A DNA stretch of 64,000 bases from Pleurodeles waltl (lineage: Eukaryota > Chordata > Amphibia > Caudata > Salamandridae): NCBI RefSeq assembly GCF_031143425.1, contig NC_090448.1:533776313-533840312 (forward strand), written 5' to 3'. Position numbers and translations under genes: made by a program. This document shows, one piece after another, positions 11,030 to 23,300 of the stretch. The number at the start of each line of letters is the position of its first letter. Position 1 is the stretch's first letter. Below the pieces are notes generated by a model. The model was given only the letters and a program-made list of their open reading frames with translations. It had not been told where the DNA came from and searched no databases.

Positions 11030-11950
11030 ACCCCTGATATCTATAGCTATATCTGTAGATATAGATATATTATCTACTGGCAGTTACCAGTAGGTAGTTA
11101 TAGTAGGACCTAATTTTCATAAGAAAAGCATTTTTTGTTTTGCCAATAACTTTAGTGCAGTTTGACAAATCTTTACAATTTTTTCAAAACTAGTAAACTC
11201 GTCAGTTCAGCAACTGACTTGAAAGTTTCAGGGTGATTTGTCAAGCGGGGGCAGAGAAAAAGGGGGGGGGGGGCAAAACACACTTTGCCATGTGATTTCC
11301 CATAGGAATTTGAACACAACTACAGCCCGAACCACTTGATGGAATTACACAAAGTTTGGGAAAAGATAGCTTTTGGTCCAGAAAGCATGCTTTTTGTTAT
11401 TCATGTAAATCTCTTCAGTGGTTTTGCAGTTATTAAAGGTTAAAACTATAGATGTCTAGGGATGTGGATGCTTTGTGGATCTCGGAGATCTCATAGTGAG
11501 ATCTGATTGGCTGCCAACACTTCAACCAGGAACTGCTGGCAGCCACTTTGGGACTTGGTGTTAACAAAGTCTCAAAACAAAATGTAAACAAAGAAAAGAG
11601 GTCAGGGTAGGAATACCCTGACCCCCTAGCCTTGGTGCTGGGGTCCCTTGGGACAGCGCCAGGAAAAAAAAAAACATATTCTTTAAATTTTTAGTGAAAT
11701 TTGTGGAAAACCCATGAATCAGGTGAAAATTTAAAAAAAAACAAGCGCCATCTTCTCACTTGTTCAGTATAGCACCAGGGTGGACCAGGTTCAGGGGGCA
11801 TTCACCAATTTAAAAGAAACCATGAGTATAACTATAAGTATAACTATAATTGTTGTGTTTCTACGGTTTTGTACAGGAAAAAACCTAACTATAATGTCCC
11901 TGTAATCTTTGTTTTTTTTTTGTGAATTTCAGTTTTTTTTTAACACAAGT
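11030..11950. repeat. Long interspersed repeat family, copy 2
   Basis: Starts with nested TATAGATAT palindromes and ACTGGCAGTTACCAGTAGG, followed by GTTTGACAAATCTTTACAAT, a G-run near 11262, a CACTTGATGGAATTACACAAA block, the block around GGCAGCCACTTTGGGACTTG (11540-11570), and an end with CTATAATGTCCCTGTAATC. The same series occurs inverted at 16380-16870 and in part at 2160-2420 and 7100-8700. Confidence 0.65.
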
Positions 11951-13960
11951 GTTAATATACCACTTAAACTTGGGAACTACCCAGAGTTCTCTCTTCTTTT
12001 TAGCATAATTTATACATCACACTAACCATGATAGGGTTTTGTTTCAACTTATTCTGGGTGTTCCCTTGTGTCTGGACAAAGCTGAACCTCTCTGATGAGC
12101 TATAGTAACATGTGTCAGGAGTTGTTTTTGCTCATTTCAGGTTGGGTTGGATGGTATTGAGAGAGCGTAGCTTACATAACCTATATTAAAATGAAATGTT
12201 TATATCAATGTGTGATGATGCTGCATAGAAAACTATAATAATAGCAATTTGCTTAAACGTGCACCTGAATTGTGACCATGGTGAATGGCCACCAATGTAT
12301 ACGCAAACTAATAATGATAAATAAAAATGTTTATGTTATGATCAATTAAGCTTATATTTACATTTATACTGCTGAATCTGTATTGAAAATCTTTATAGGC
12401 CGTAAGTTAGCGTGAGCTGCGGGTTTTAGCTGCCCAGCTCTCATATTAAATGCATTTTTCTGTTTTTCCAGTGTGCTGACTCGCAAGGGGCCATGACCCT
12501 GCAAATCTTCTTTTTCTTCAACTTGGAAAATGAATGTAACCATGTTAAATCCATTCCCAAATGCATATCCGGTGCCTTGGTTTAAAAGTTATGAGTGAAT
12601 TGAAACAAATGTAGATTAATGAAATGTACAAGGTCACTTAGACCGATGGACAATGAATCTGCTGACCCAAAAGACGTTCCAAGGAATGAAGTAACGCCGG
12701 ATGTGCCACCTCTGAAGACGTCAATTATTAAGACCAATCAAAGACCTGTGAATTAATGTGGGGAATGTACTACGAAAAAGGGATAAAAATCCATGTCACA
12801 AAAGGGTCATTAGAATTAGGTAGGGGATGCTATTGATTTTATCCAGAAACTCTGTCACTCTGTTTGGTGACTTTGAGACTTATTAAAACCATCCTCACCC
12901 ATAGACTGCCCATTTACACTTTTCCTCCTTGCGAGGGAAGTGCCCCTAGGCCCTTTAGTTGAGCCTTGACTGATGGCGTTTTGACTGATGTCCTGAAGAC
13001 GAAGACTGAACCTGTGCGCTGACCTAATCTTTGGAGGGTAATTATGACAATGCAATTTGTAATTTGTCTGTTTGCTTTTCCTTTCTAGGTACCAACTGCT
13101 TGCTTTTGACAGAGACCATAGCTAGATGTTTTCCAAATTGGTGTTCTAAATTGTTTTGCATGAAGCCCAACATGCCAATGCTAATTAGTGGTTAGGACAG
13201 GTGATCATCAAATTGACGCAAATAGACAAACGACTGACATTATGCTATGTTGAGCTGACGCGTATTTGACATTCTGCTATATTTTGATCTATGTTTACGC
13301 GGTGCTATGTTCTAATGTTTGTGATTCTCTCGTTAATGAAATTTTATCACAGCTGCCATATCGTGACTATACTCTTATGTTTCTTGGTTTTAAGATTAAC
13401 TCACTTATTCATAGAATGTAATCAATAGGGAATAAAACCCATAAAATTCTATTAACGGGTGTGGTTATTCATGGCTGAAAGGTCATGGTTGCGTCGTCAA
13501 TTTGATTAATGACTTTGACTAAAGTGAAATGTATTGTTGTGATAAATATTGATGACATTATTGATATATTGATTGACATATTGATCAGCTATCTCGTCCT
13601 ACGGTGTCTCTCAACTGGGTCAAAAGATTCATTGGCCTAAAACGAGTCCTAATGTGTAATAAATTAACATAAAAAGACGCGTTAACAGTTCTTTACCAAT
13701 CCAAAGCTGTAATACTGTGCCTGGAGTGGTGAAAGGCTTTTGTTTTTTTTACAGCTCAGCAAGGATGGCAATATGCCAAAAGTCTGTGAATAGCTTAGTT
13801 AGTAGTGTATGGGTGAGTGAGTGGTTGTGTCAGTGGCTATTTGACTGAATGAATGTCTGTATATCACTACTTTTATGCATCTCTGAATAAGTATATGAGT
13901 AGATGTGTGTGTGGGCGTATACAAGGGTTTGTATCAGCAAATGCGTTGGTTTATGACTGT
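11951..13960. other. Unannotated stretch with possible old LTR
   Basis: No coding sequence is recognisable. The part from about 12640 to 13080 has promoter-like elements in LTR order (a CCAAT-type box at about 12742, AGGGATAAAAATCC near 12779, then a CTCTGTCACTC block and a CCTTTCTAGG splice-like site at 13081). This could be a decayed LTR, but no second copy or target duplication is visible here. Confidence 0.3.
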
Positions 13961-13964
13961 GTGG

Positions 13965-14050
13965 ATGATGTAATCAGTGATGTCATAAGAGATGTCATCA
14001 GTGATGTCATCAGCTGAGCATGTCATGAGTGATGTAATATGTGAGGTCAG
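13965..14050. repeat. Short tandem repeat of GTGATGTCATCA
   Basis: Six or so imperfect 12-15 bp units around GATGTCATCAGT. It is a local tandem repeat and has no other visible role. Confidence 0.7.
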
Positions 14051-14059
14051 AAGCAGTGC

Positions 14060-16370
14060 ATTACGGGAGTGCCAGTTATAGTTGGCTCAGTTAACTATAA
14101 CTGCTGAATTTGCATGAGTAAATTCAGGACTTAACTATAACGTCCATGCAACCTTTGTTTTTTCAGTGAATTTCTAAGGTTTTTTTAAAATTCTATTTAC
14201 TGACTATAGCATCCCTGTAACCTTTGTTTTTTTCAATTGAATTTCTAAGTTTTTTTTTATTCTATGTCCTAACTATAAAGTCCCTGTAACCTTTGTTTTT
14301 TTCAGTGATTTATTTTTTAACGTATAGTAATTTTAATTACCGACAGTTAATCCAACCAATGCCATGTGCGGCCTGGCCTCCGCCCAGGACCTAATACCAG
14401 CTACCTATAAGCACCCAACTGTGCACATCCTTCACCCTTGCACAGGGGAGGTTGCCCGCAAGACCTGGTCTGCAGCCAGACCCTGAGGCCAACATCCCCA
14501 ACCACCCAAACCCACGCTGTGCACAGCCCTTTTGCGTGATGGGAATTAGCCACAGCTTCTCTGGCTGTGAGAATAGGTGTGAGAGGGTGTATCTGGTGGT
14601 GAGAGTGGCTGTCAGACTGTCTGTCTGGGTGTGAGAGTGCATACATTAATGTTTTAGTGGGTGCAACAGTCTGTGCATGGGTCTGTGAGTGGCTGCATGA
14701 GAGTGTCAGTGTGTCTGTGAGTGGGTGCATGAGTGTCTGAGGGGGTCTGTGAGTGGGTGTGAGTGTCTGAGTGGGTCTGTGAGTGGGTGCGTAAGTGTCT
14801 AAGTGGGTGTGTGAGTGGGAGAAATTGATTGAAAGAGAGAAAGAAAGTGAGAAAAAGAGAGTTTTGTAGGCTTTAATATCTCATATACATAGAATAAGAT
14901 ATTTCTGTTGGATTATTCAAAAAAATGTATTTGATATATTTAAAAAAGTATAATTTTTTCATTGGAAAAAAAATAGGAAATTAGTTCAGCTGGACTCAAA
15001 CCCCCCCAGCAAAGTGTGAAGACCTGCGACCTTCACACTGAGATATGGGGATTTTCTTTCTATAGGGGTTCCCTTTGTTGGCTTTGTATTAAAACAATGA
15101 TTAAAAAAATGATTTAAAAAAAGTAGGGACCACGAGGGAACCCCTCAAGGGCTCTCCCATGAGCCCTACTTTTTTTTTTTAATTAAATTTTTTATAATAA
15201 AGCCCTTTGCAGGCTATGTGGGATCCCGAGTGAGCCAAAACGTTTTTTTTTTTTTTTTTTAATACAATGCCCTTACGGGCTTCCTGGCACTGCCGGGGAA
15301 GCCCTATGGCTTCCCCAGCAGTGCCAATGCTTCAGCAAGCACGGAGCTGCTTTGACAGCTGCTCCATGCTTGCTGAAGCATTTCATCTCCGTTCCCTGCA
15401 CGTGTACAGAGGGCAGAGATGAAACTTCGGTTTTTGACAACAGGACCTACTTTAAAGGTCCCGCTGTCAAAACCCAAAGTGTTTGCTTTGGCTTGGCTGC
15501 AGCTGGAGTGCTGCAGTCAAGCCACAACAAACAGCTATGTCCTGCGGGTGGGCACCCCTGGGGCATAGCAGTAGCTGGACCAGGGGGGTGGCGATCCCCA
15601 GGGCCATGAGATGCTACTAGAGGGGGGCTGCATGGCCCCCTTCCAATGTTTAAATAGTCCCAGGGAGATGGTGGTCCCTGGGGTGTGGGAGTCACATAGG
15701 GACCCTCTTTCTTTTTGTGAACATTTGCCCCGGGGGTGGTGGTCCCTGGGTCAGCGGGCCCCTCCCTAAAAAATATAGTGTTGCCCCGGGGGGTGGTGGT
15801 CCCTGGGGCAGTGGGCTGGGCACACCCCCTCTTCAAGTAATGTGTTGCCTGGGGGTGGCGGTCCTCGGGGCAGCCGAGGGCCACAGGGCCCCCCACATTA
15901 ATTAAGAGATCACCTGGGGAGGTGGTAGTCCCCGGCCGCTCCAACTACAGTGTTGTCCCCGGGTTGGTGGTCCCCGGGACAGCGGGGGGAGCCAGACAGT
16001 GCCCCCTACATATATCATTAAATCCCTGGGAAGGTAGTGGTCGCCAGGGCAGCTGGGGGGGCCACAGACCCCCAACCCCACTTGATTTTTTTTAAAGACC
16101 TGGGACCTGGTCCACCTAGGAGCATTAAACTAACAAAACGCGGGAGACCTCGCTTCGTTTTTTTATTTTTATTTTACCAGCGGGTTTGTGGATCCACTGC
16201 ATCTCCACTAGTAAAATATATTTAAAAAACGTTTTTATCCCTGGGGGTTACATGTGGGACCCCACCACCAGAGCTAAGGGGTTAGGGTGTTCATACCATG
16301 GCCCCTTTTTTTTATTTTATTTTTATTTTACTTTTATGTTGGGTCTTGGCTGAAGGTGAGTCCCAAGATG
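14060..16370. repeat. Long interspersed repeat family, copy 3, with several tandem blocks
   Basis: Contains three tandem 68-71 bp units (about 14125-14325; the marker CCTTTGTTTTTT recurs at 14151, 14222 and 14290), a GT-rich minisatellite of GTGAGTGGGTGC units (14580-14830), a hairpin block (15286-15500) and a loose GC-rich minisatellite of CCCCGGGGGTGGTGGTCCCTGGGGCAG type with units of about 60-75 bp (15560-16080). The same module types occur in copy 1. No coding sequence is seen. Confidence 0.55.
15286..15500. other. Consecutive long hairpins inside the repeat
   Basis: At least four inverted repeats follow each other: 15286-15303 with 15308-15325 (18-bp arms, one mismatch, CTAT loop); 15326-15349 with 15357-15382 (around ATGCTTCAGCAAGCA); a TCATCTC arm pair at about 15383-15422; and one around TTTTTGACA at about 15430-15475. 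They are too regular for chance. Confidence 0.7.
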
Positions 16371-16379
16371 GCTGACATC

Positions 16380-16855
16380 GCTTCAACTACATCTGTTGTT
16401 GAAGTGTTATCAGCCAATCAGATCCCAGCACAAGATCATTAAGGTTCACGAATCCTTCGCATCTGTAGAGATACAAATTTGTCTTCTTCTTAATTTCTCA
16501 AAAACTACTGAATGGAATTACACCAAACCCAAAAAAGCACTCTTTCTGGACCAGGCCCTACTTTCCTGCCAAATTTGGTTTAATTCCATTGAGTAGTTTT
16601 TTTTCACTATCGCTGTTCAAAATCCCTATGGAAAAATGAATGGGTAAAACATGTTTTGGGGCCCCCCCATTTTTTTTCAGCCCCCCCCCCAGACAGATTA
16701 CCCTGAAACTTTCGAGGCAGCAGCTGATGGCACTGCCATTTTTTTTTTAGAAAGTTTCATGAAGATTCGTCAAGCGGTGCTAAAGATATAGGCAAGTTTT
16801 TGCATAGAAAAGTGTTCCTACCTATAACTACCTAGTGACAACCGCCACTAGGTAA

Positions 16856-16870
<15 letters not shown>
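16380..16870. repeat. Long interspersed repeat family, inverted module
   Basis: Reverse-complement of the module at 11030-11580: the ATCAGCCAATCAGATCCCAG block, the ACTGAATGGAATTACACCAAA block, a C-run before AGACAGATTACCCTGAAAC, and CCTACCTATAACTACCTAGTG. It is immediately followed by a (TA)n tract. Non-coding. Confidence 0.6.
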
Positions 16871-16906
<36 letters not shown>

Positions 16907-16912
16907 AAGCCA
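16857..16912. repeat. (TA)n and (CA)n microsatellite
   Basis: About 20 TA units followed by a few CA units, at the edge of the inverted repeat module. Confidence 0.95.
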
Positions 16913-19403
16913 CCTGAATGTGGATGCATCTATATTTATACACACACACGCACACACTAGCACATACATATAATACATATATAAAGCAACCTCAGTGTGG
17001 ACAATCTCAAAACAGGGCTGGCGTGCATCAGTAGTCTACAGGTATGAGTTTTAAGCAAAGCCAGACTCAGTATATAGAGCATTATTGTGAATGTGGTATA
17101 TCTCCGCAAAACTGCAGCTCTTCCAATGGACCAAAAATTACTAAATGTTAATTCCTTTCATTCTCTCTTTACTAGTTCTTCGGTGGAACATAGCAGGTAT
17201 TGAGTGCCAAACTTATAAGCACCATAACATTGAAAGATCGGTGCCTTCTTAGCTGTTTAACAAACAGCATGTTACTGCAACAGCAAATATATGTAAGGCA
17301 TATAAGCTCACTGAAACTAATAGTTAAAAATGTAGTTATGGTTCTGGCTCAAAGAGTAAAACCAATGAAATTCATAAGTTATGGTTTGAATGCACAACAA
17401 ACACGCTATAACTCACAGCATCCATGATGCACAAACCACCAATTTGTCTCTGGCACATATAAACAAAAATAGTAAAGAGAGAATTTCATGGCAGAAGCCA
17501 TGAGTTATGGCATGTGTTGTGTGCTTGCATAATGATAACTGGTTAATTTCAGTGTTTTTGCATGTTTAAGCCCGTACCATAACTCAGCCATGGCTGTTTA
17601 AACCTTGCTGCACACAACCTTCAGCCATTTGAAGCAGGGATTGCCTACAGGGCCAGGTGGGGACTGTGGTGCTTCCATGTGTTCCTCATCACAAAAAGTG
17701 TTGGGAGCCCGGTTGGCCCAGGGCCCCAATGAAAAAAGACCATGCTGGCTGCTGTGCCAGCACAGGACCCTGTCAGCCAAGTAGGGAGCCAGAAGGCACC
17801 GTGGAGGCTCTGGGGCTCCCTCTGTAGCCCCCATCTGCTTAAAAAATAAAATAAAGAAGCCAGCAATTCATTGGGCCCTCAGCACATCAAAGGCAGTACT
17901 GCGAGGCAATCAACTGTAGAGGCTTGCTCCATTTGATCCTGAGGTGGGTAAAAAATTTGCATATTCATTCCAGTCCTGTGTGGGTTGGGGAGAACCTGCA
18001 TTTGGATGAAGGGCTTGGCCTGAAACTAGATCCTCGGGCTAACACCTGTTGTGTAAAAAGAAGCACAGAAACAAACAAAAGCGTGATCGTATTAAGAACA
18101 TGATCGGTGGTGTGAGTTATGACTTGTGTTGCATGCATTCCTAACGATAACTGGCAAATGTCAGTGGCTTGACAAGGCTGAGCCAGACAATGAATATAAA
18201 TGTGTGTGTGTATAGCGTTCAGAAGGTGTTCTTCACTGGCGCTGGGCTGGTGTCCACATTAGTGGTCCTACTACACAGACTACAGTTGCCCAAAAACAGC
18301 AAGGGGCTCATAGATTTTGGGGCCTTGCCTTTGGTTTCTGCTATCCTTTATTCAAAGTAAAAAAATATATTCTGGAAGAGCCTCCATTGACTGACATATA
18401 GACAAATATATATATATTAAAGCACACAATTGTGCCCTCCATGTAAGTTGTGCAACATTCGCTTTCACTGGTGTCAAAGTCGTACTTCAGTCATGAAGAA
18501 TGTTCCTTAAAATAAGGTAAGGCAGCAGAATTAGAGCTCCAGCCTGTAGTGGCTCAGACTACTAAAAAAGGTAAGACAATTACTATTTTCAGTTCATGGT
18601 GAGCACTAGAGTTTGGAGAGTTCTACTTTACTGAGAGCACTGAAAGTCCTTGTACCATTCATGATTCCTAACTGCACTGCCTGCCGTTCTACTATGGCCG
18701 AGAAAAGCAAGTGTGCTCCTACATTCTTTTCACTTCATCACCATCAAAATACTCCGGTCTGACCTCAAAAATGAAGCCCCTGGCACTCACCATCCTCATT
18801 CTATACTAAAATAGCACAAAATTTAGACCAGGTTCAATGAGTTTGAGCTTACGTTTATTTATTAGTAATTAAAAAACATAAACATTGTTACAAATATACA
18901 ATTGCATCACAGATAAATTAATTAAAAAGGGAGAAGATAAAAACAATCAACCATGAGGCACCTTAAAACAACCCTGAAAAAACCAGGGGCCATATGTATG
19001 AACACATTTTCCCATAGACATAGAATGGGTAAAAACCTTTGATACAGCTGAACCCAAAACCCCTTGACCCATATAGCCTTCATTATTATAGGGCCAGGGT
19101 AACTACTTAAAAAAAAAAATCCAAAGTACATTCCTTCTCAAGATCAGCAGTCATCGACCCAGATGTATCATGGCACACACACAATAGCCGCCATGTTCAG
19201 ATTCATGTGAAAATCTATATACACATAAAGCTAAAGCATCTAACGAATACTCTTTTCATATTACATTTTAGTGATAAATAACCCACAAAGTGCGACAGTG
19301 CCAATGGTAGCATGGTAGGATCAGGACCCAATAAAGCGGGATAGAGAGCCGATGGGCCCTCTTGCTATCTAGCAGCCCGCCCCGAAATCACCATGATGTA
19401 AGG
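16913..19403. other. Unannotated stretch
   Basis: Two blocks with similar wording (17480-17590 and 18105-18175, both with GAGTTATGGCATGTGTTG-like and GATAACTGGNNAATGTCAGTG-like phrases) suggest a tandem or diverged repeat. A fragment at about 18985-19050 starting GGGGCCATATGTATGAACAC looks like a MITE end. No genes are visible. Confidence 0.4.
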
Positions 19404-19405
19404 TG

Positions 19406-19413
19406 ATTTGCAT
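19406..19413 (+). promoter_or_regulatory. Octamer ATTTGCAT of satellite unit 1
   Basis: ATTTGCAT is the octamer used as distal element in vertebrate snRNA promoters. It recurs at 19752-19759 and 20076-20083, one per unit, and newt satellite 2 transcription is known to depend on snRNA-like elements. I did not identify a proximal element with confidence. Confidence 0.6.
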
Positions 19414-19630
19414 ATGGCTGGGTTCAAACTGGGGTGGCATGGTGAGAAAAATAATGGATGGATTAAACCCAGATCTGTGACTGGGGGTGAATGTATGATT
19501 GGTTCCGCATTCCGTCCATCTAGTTACGCTATCCCACAGCGTTTGTGTTTTGCTTTGCTTTTGCCGCCCTAAGTGCGCCGGGTATGCCCAGACGTGGGTC
19601 CCGGGCTCACTGTGCCACTGGATTCAAGCT

Positions 19631-19693
19631 AGCCTGGCTGATGAGGGGTGAAACCCCGAAACCGGTCCCAGGATGCTTGTTTCCGGTCCAGGG
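19631..19693 (+). ncRNA. Hammerhead self-cleaving ribozyme, unit 1
   Basis: The core is complete: CUGAUGA at 19638-19644; stem II GGGG/CCCC (19645-19648 with 19654-19657, loop UGAAA); GAAA at 19658-19661; stem III ACCGG with CCGGU (19661-19665 with 19683-19687, 17-nt loop); and cleavage triplet GUC at 19686-19688, so cleavage after 19688. Stem I is short and pairs CCUG/CAGG with one bulged G (19633-19637 with 19689-19692). No core base is changed, so it is probably active or recently so. Confidence 0.85.
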
Positions 19694-19954
19694 AGAACCT
19701 AGCCTGGCAGTTCGGGCTGGACTGTTCCCATGAGGAACAGGGTCAAGACTGATTTGCATATGGCTGGGTTCAAACTGGGGTGGCACGGTGAGAAAAATAA
19801 TGGATGTATTAAACCCAGATCTGTGACTGGGGGTGAATGTTTGATTGGTTCCGCATTCCGTCCATCTAGTTACGTGCTTTGCTTTTGCTGCCCTAAGTGT
19901 GCCGGGTATGCCCAGACGTGGGTCCCGGGCTCACTGTGCCACTGGATTCAAGCT

Positions 19955-20017
19955 AGCCTGGCTGATGAGGGGTGAAACTCCGAAACCGGTCCCAGGATGC
20001 TTGTTTCCGGTCCAGGG
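19955..20017 (+). ncRNA. Hammerhead self-cleaving ribozyme, unit 2
   Basis: Same structure 324 bp downstream of unit 1: CUGAUGA at 19962-19968, GAAA at 19982-19985, GUC at 20010-20012. One base of stem II is changed (CUCC for CCCC) but leaves a G-U pair, so the stem is kept. Cleavage at both ribozymes would release a 324-nt monomer (19689-20012). Confidence 0.85.
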
Positions 20018-20236
20018 AGAACCTGGCCTGGCAGTTCGGGCTGGACTGTTCCCATGAGGAACAGGGTCAAGACTGATTTGCATATGGCTGGGTTCAAACT
20101 GGGGTGGCATGGTGAGAAAAATAATGGATGGATTAAACCCAGATCTGTGACTGGGGGTGAATGTTTGATTGGTTCCGCATTCCGTCCATCTAGTTACGCT
20201 AGAATTACTAGGTCCAATACACACAAAACACATTAA

Positions 20237-20305
20237 GTCCCATATTTATTCTTTTTTTGCTTTTGTGTGAAGAAAAACGACGCAAAAAATGTATAAATAT
20301 GGGCC
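20237..20305. mobile_element. Small palindromic MITE
   Basis: 69 bp foldback element with ends GTCCCATATTTATTC and, inverted, GGCCCATATTTATAC, flanked by TAA on both sides (20234-20236 and 20306-20308). The interior is also roughly palindromic (a TTTTTTTGC arm opposite GCAAAAAAT). A 3-bp TAA duplication fits PIF/Harbinger-type mobilisation. Confidence 0.65.
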
Positions 20306-20309
20306 TAAA

Positions 20310-23300
20310 TCTTTCCCCTTAAGAGTGCTCGTATGATCAGGTTCAGATTTTCTACTTTTGGGAATTCACTAACATTGGCAGCAGGATGCTTGGGAAAAAA
20401 GCCTAGAAAGATGCATAATGCTCAGGTTTTCGAGCACCGTACTCTTAATGTCATGCAACATTTCACCAATGTGGAATTATATGCAGAGTACATTGTAACG
20501 GGAAAAGTCAGCTATCTAGTCGATTTGCACATTATTTCCCCTTTTTTCATTGTTTTTGTGGTGAAGCTCCATCCCTTACAACCCCACGAAGTTGGGGGCT
20601 CTTCCATTCACCTCCCCACACTGGATCGGTATTAACTTCTGTCCTTTTCTAGAGCAAATAATCTACCAGGTCCGGGGAGGGATAGGGTCTGAGAGGAGTT
20701 CCCGAATGTCCTCAGGTTTATGGATGTTCACAAACTCTCCTGCCATGCCAGACCTTGCTCTTCTCGTTTTCCATCTTACTGCTGTAAAGTTGTACGCAGT
20801 CATGGAGTGGAATTATACAGTAATAAATGCATTTAGAAGTTTTAAGCATTCTTTTGTGGCTATAGGACAGGCATAAATGGAACCGACGTTAAATAAAGCG
20901 GTCCATCTAAAAATGAACTTGTGAATACAGCTAATTCCATATTACATAGCCCAGAAAGGCTCCTGAAACACCCAAAAAGCACACACACAAAGACACGCTT
21001 GTGGCTTTCTGTCACAACAGTGGGTTAATGGATTGAATGGTTTATCCTTATGGAAATAGAATTGGTTTACAGCTGATTGCTTGTAAATATGATCCACACA
21101 AGTATTTGGTACTACCAACGACATAGTGCTTTCAAGAGGATGATGTATTCAAGTTAGAGGTCGGTTATATAAATAGGTATATTATTATTTGTGGACACGG
21201 GGAAAACAGGTGTCTAAAAACACAACGTTTTGTACAAGTGATACATGACGCTTATGCGGATTGAAAGCTTGTTTTTAGCTTTCTCGAACTTTTGTTTGTT
21301 GTAGGCATTATAATAAGACCTAATCATAACAGAATTTCCAATCGAAAGATAAAAAAGACGTTCTTGCTTGAGGTTATAAACAGAAGGTGGTATTGAAAAG
21401 CTCAAACAGCAGTAAAACGACCCTTAATGCTTATGCATCAGATTAATGGCTGCATAGACACCACAACAAAGGGCTTCGTCAGTTTGTCAAAACTTACACA
21501 CATCTCGTGGCAGAGAAGAGAGGACATTTTGACAGCTGTGCGCTTGCTCGCGTTACTAATCTTACAGTGGAAGGCCTTCGAGATGACGAGTGAGATGACA
21601 GGCGGCTCAATATTTCTGGCAGCTTCATTAGACACCTCTACCCTGACTGACTCAAGTTCACTTAAGACCCACTCAAAGGTTTTCAATCTTTTTGTTCAAA
21701 TCATATCAAGGTGGTTTCCAAGTGAGTGTGCTCTTGTTTTTTTCACATTTCACTGCCACAATTGCACTTCGTACAATATGATGGTTCACATCCAGGAAAA
21801 GGAAACTGCTCAGAAAAAGTATTATGGATGGCATCAATGTGGTCAATTTGTAAATACTCATAAAAATATAAAACCTAAAAGCCTCATTCTGAGTGACGTA
21901 AACACAAACGGTATTCTACGTAGTATATAAATTGCATTTTGGAGCACGTCCTCTAATAGTCCTTTAGGTACTTATACAAGTCATTGTGAATTGACCTCAG
22001 AACATCTTAAACGGTGAAAAATTGAAATATTAAAAAATATTCATGTGCGATCAGTACAAATAAAACAAATGACTGTGCCCTCTTTGACTCTTTACTAACA
22101 GGGAGTTGGGCATTTCAAGGTCAATTCACAAAGGCATGCAATGGTATTTAAAAGAGTAAGCATATAGTATTACTTCCCGTACTCATAAATACCTTTGTGA
22201 TTCGGTCCTGTTGCTGCAGCAATAGATGTGTTTGCCTCCCTAGAGGTCTAAGGTGCCATGGATTGCACCCAAGTGGCACTTAAGCCAGCTTTTGGAACAG
22301 AACCCCATTATGCATCAGACACCGCTGACATTCTATCAATAATCAAGTTGCCTGCAACATGAGGAGCTACTTCACTGGCCTGTACCCTGACTTTAATTGG
22401 AACATACACAACAGCTACATTGTTTGACAATTTACTCTTGCACGTCAGTTGGCTACTAGGTGTTTCGGTGACATGTAGCTACTCAGTAAATGTAACTAAC
22501 CTAAACTTAGAGAATATGTAGACCTAGAGAATGGCATCACAACCATAGTAACTCATCCTTCCCCTATCACAATATACACAAATAACTCCAACAATGATGC
22601 ACATGTAGAATGTCTGTTACACTGTCAGGATAATTACATCATAACAAATATCAAATGTCTGACGCAGGTGGTGCTCGGTGTGCACTCTCTTTCCTTCTTT
22701 TCACCCTCTCCTGACGTTCAAACACACAGCCTTAACAGCAGAATACAGAGCACACATGTTTGTGAGCACAATTCGGGTGACTGTAGCCTGTTTCATTTTA
22801 CACAACATCACCATGCAACAGGGCTTAGATGTACACCTTACCCCGGACCTACAGCCACATACAAGTTCCCAGAATGGGACCAAGAACAGAGGTCAGTGTC
22901 TGCAGATGCATGACATACTAGTGGTCTCTAATTTCACCTGAGCTTCTAGTTCGGTTGCTGTGGTGAGGTTAGTGTGATGGGAGAGGCAAGGACTCCAGTA
23001 TCCATGCTGCATCTGGCAAGTAAAGGCATTTGTCCTTCCAGTGCCCCCTCAATCCTGTGCAGCAGGAGTCTTTACTTGCCTCCAACCCTTTAAGGCCCAG
23101 GACTAAACTCAGAGCTGTCTTAATACAATTCACCCCTACAACGTGCATGGTGGGGTTAGGGTCCTCACCTATGGCAATCGTATGCCTGCAGATCCCTTGC
23201 TAGCCCCAGGGCACTAGGGTGGCTTGGAGGGCCCTACTGGTGTGCACAACGAACAGTGGCTTGTCAATCCACACTCGGCTCCTTGAAGTGCACCAGGGTG

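Larger units (their letters stand above)
19404..20201 (+). repeat. Satellite-2 type tandem repeat with hammerhead ribozymes (2.4 units)
   Basis: Two full units of 346 and 324 bp and a partial third unit. Each begins at TGATTTGCATATGGCTGGG (octamer at 19406, 19752 and 20076) and runs through a GGGTGAATGTNTGATTGG block to a hammerhead core. The length difference is a 20-odd bp insertion near 19535-19560 in unit 1. A dispersed oligomer of about 330 bp with a hammerhead and snRNA-like promoter elements is what is known for newt satellite 2. No flanking target duplication could be fixed. Confidence 0.85.

Noticed and set aside
12640..13080. Solo LTR of a retrovirus-like element
   Set aside because: Promoter-like order only; no paired copy, no clear TG...CA ends and no target duplication in the window.
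19420..19440. tRNA-like B box GGTTCAAACTGG in the satellite
   Set aside because: No A box at the proper distance and no tRNA fold; the octamer and hammerhead explain the repeat better.
21427..21930. 167-codon plus-strand frame
   Set aside because: No motif, no splice sites, an overlapping minus frame; a chance frame cannot be excluded without transcripts.
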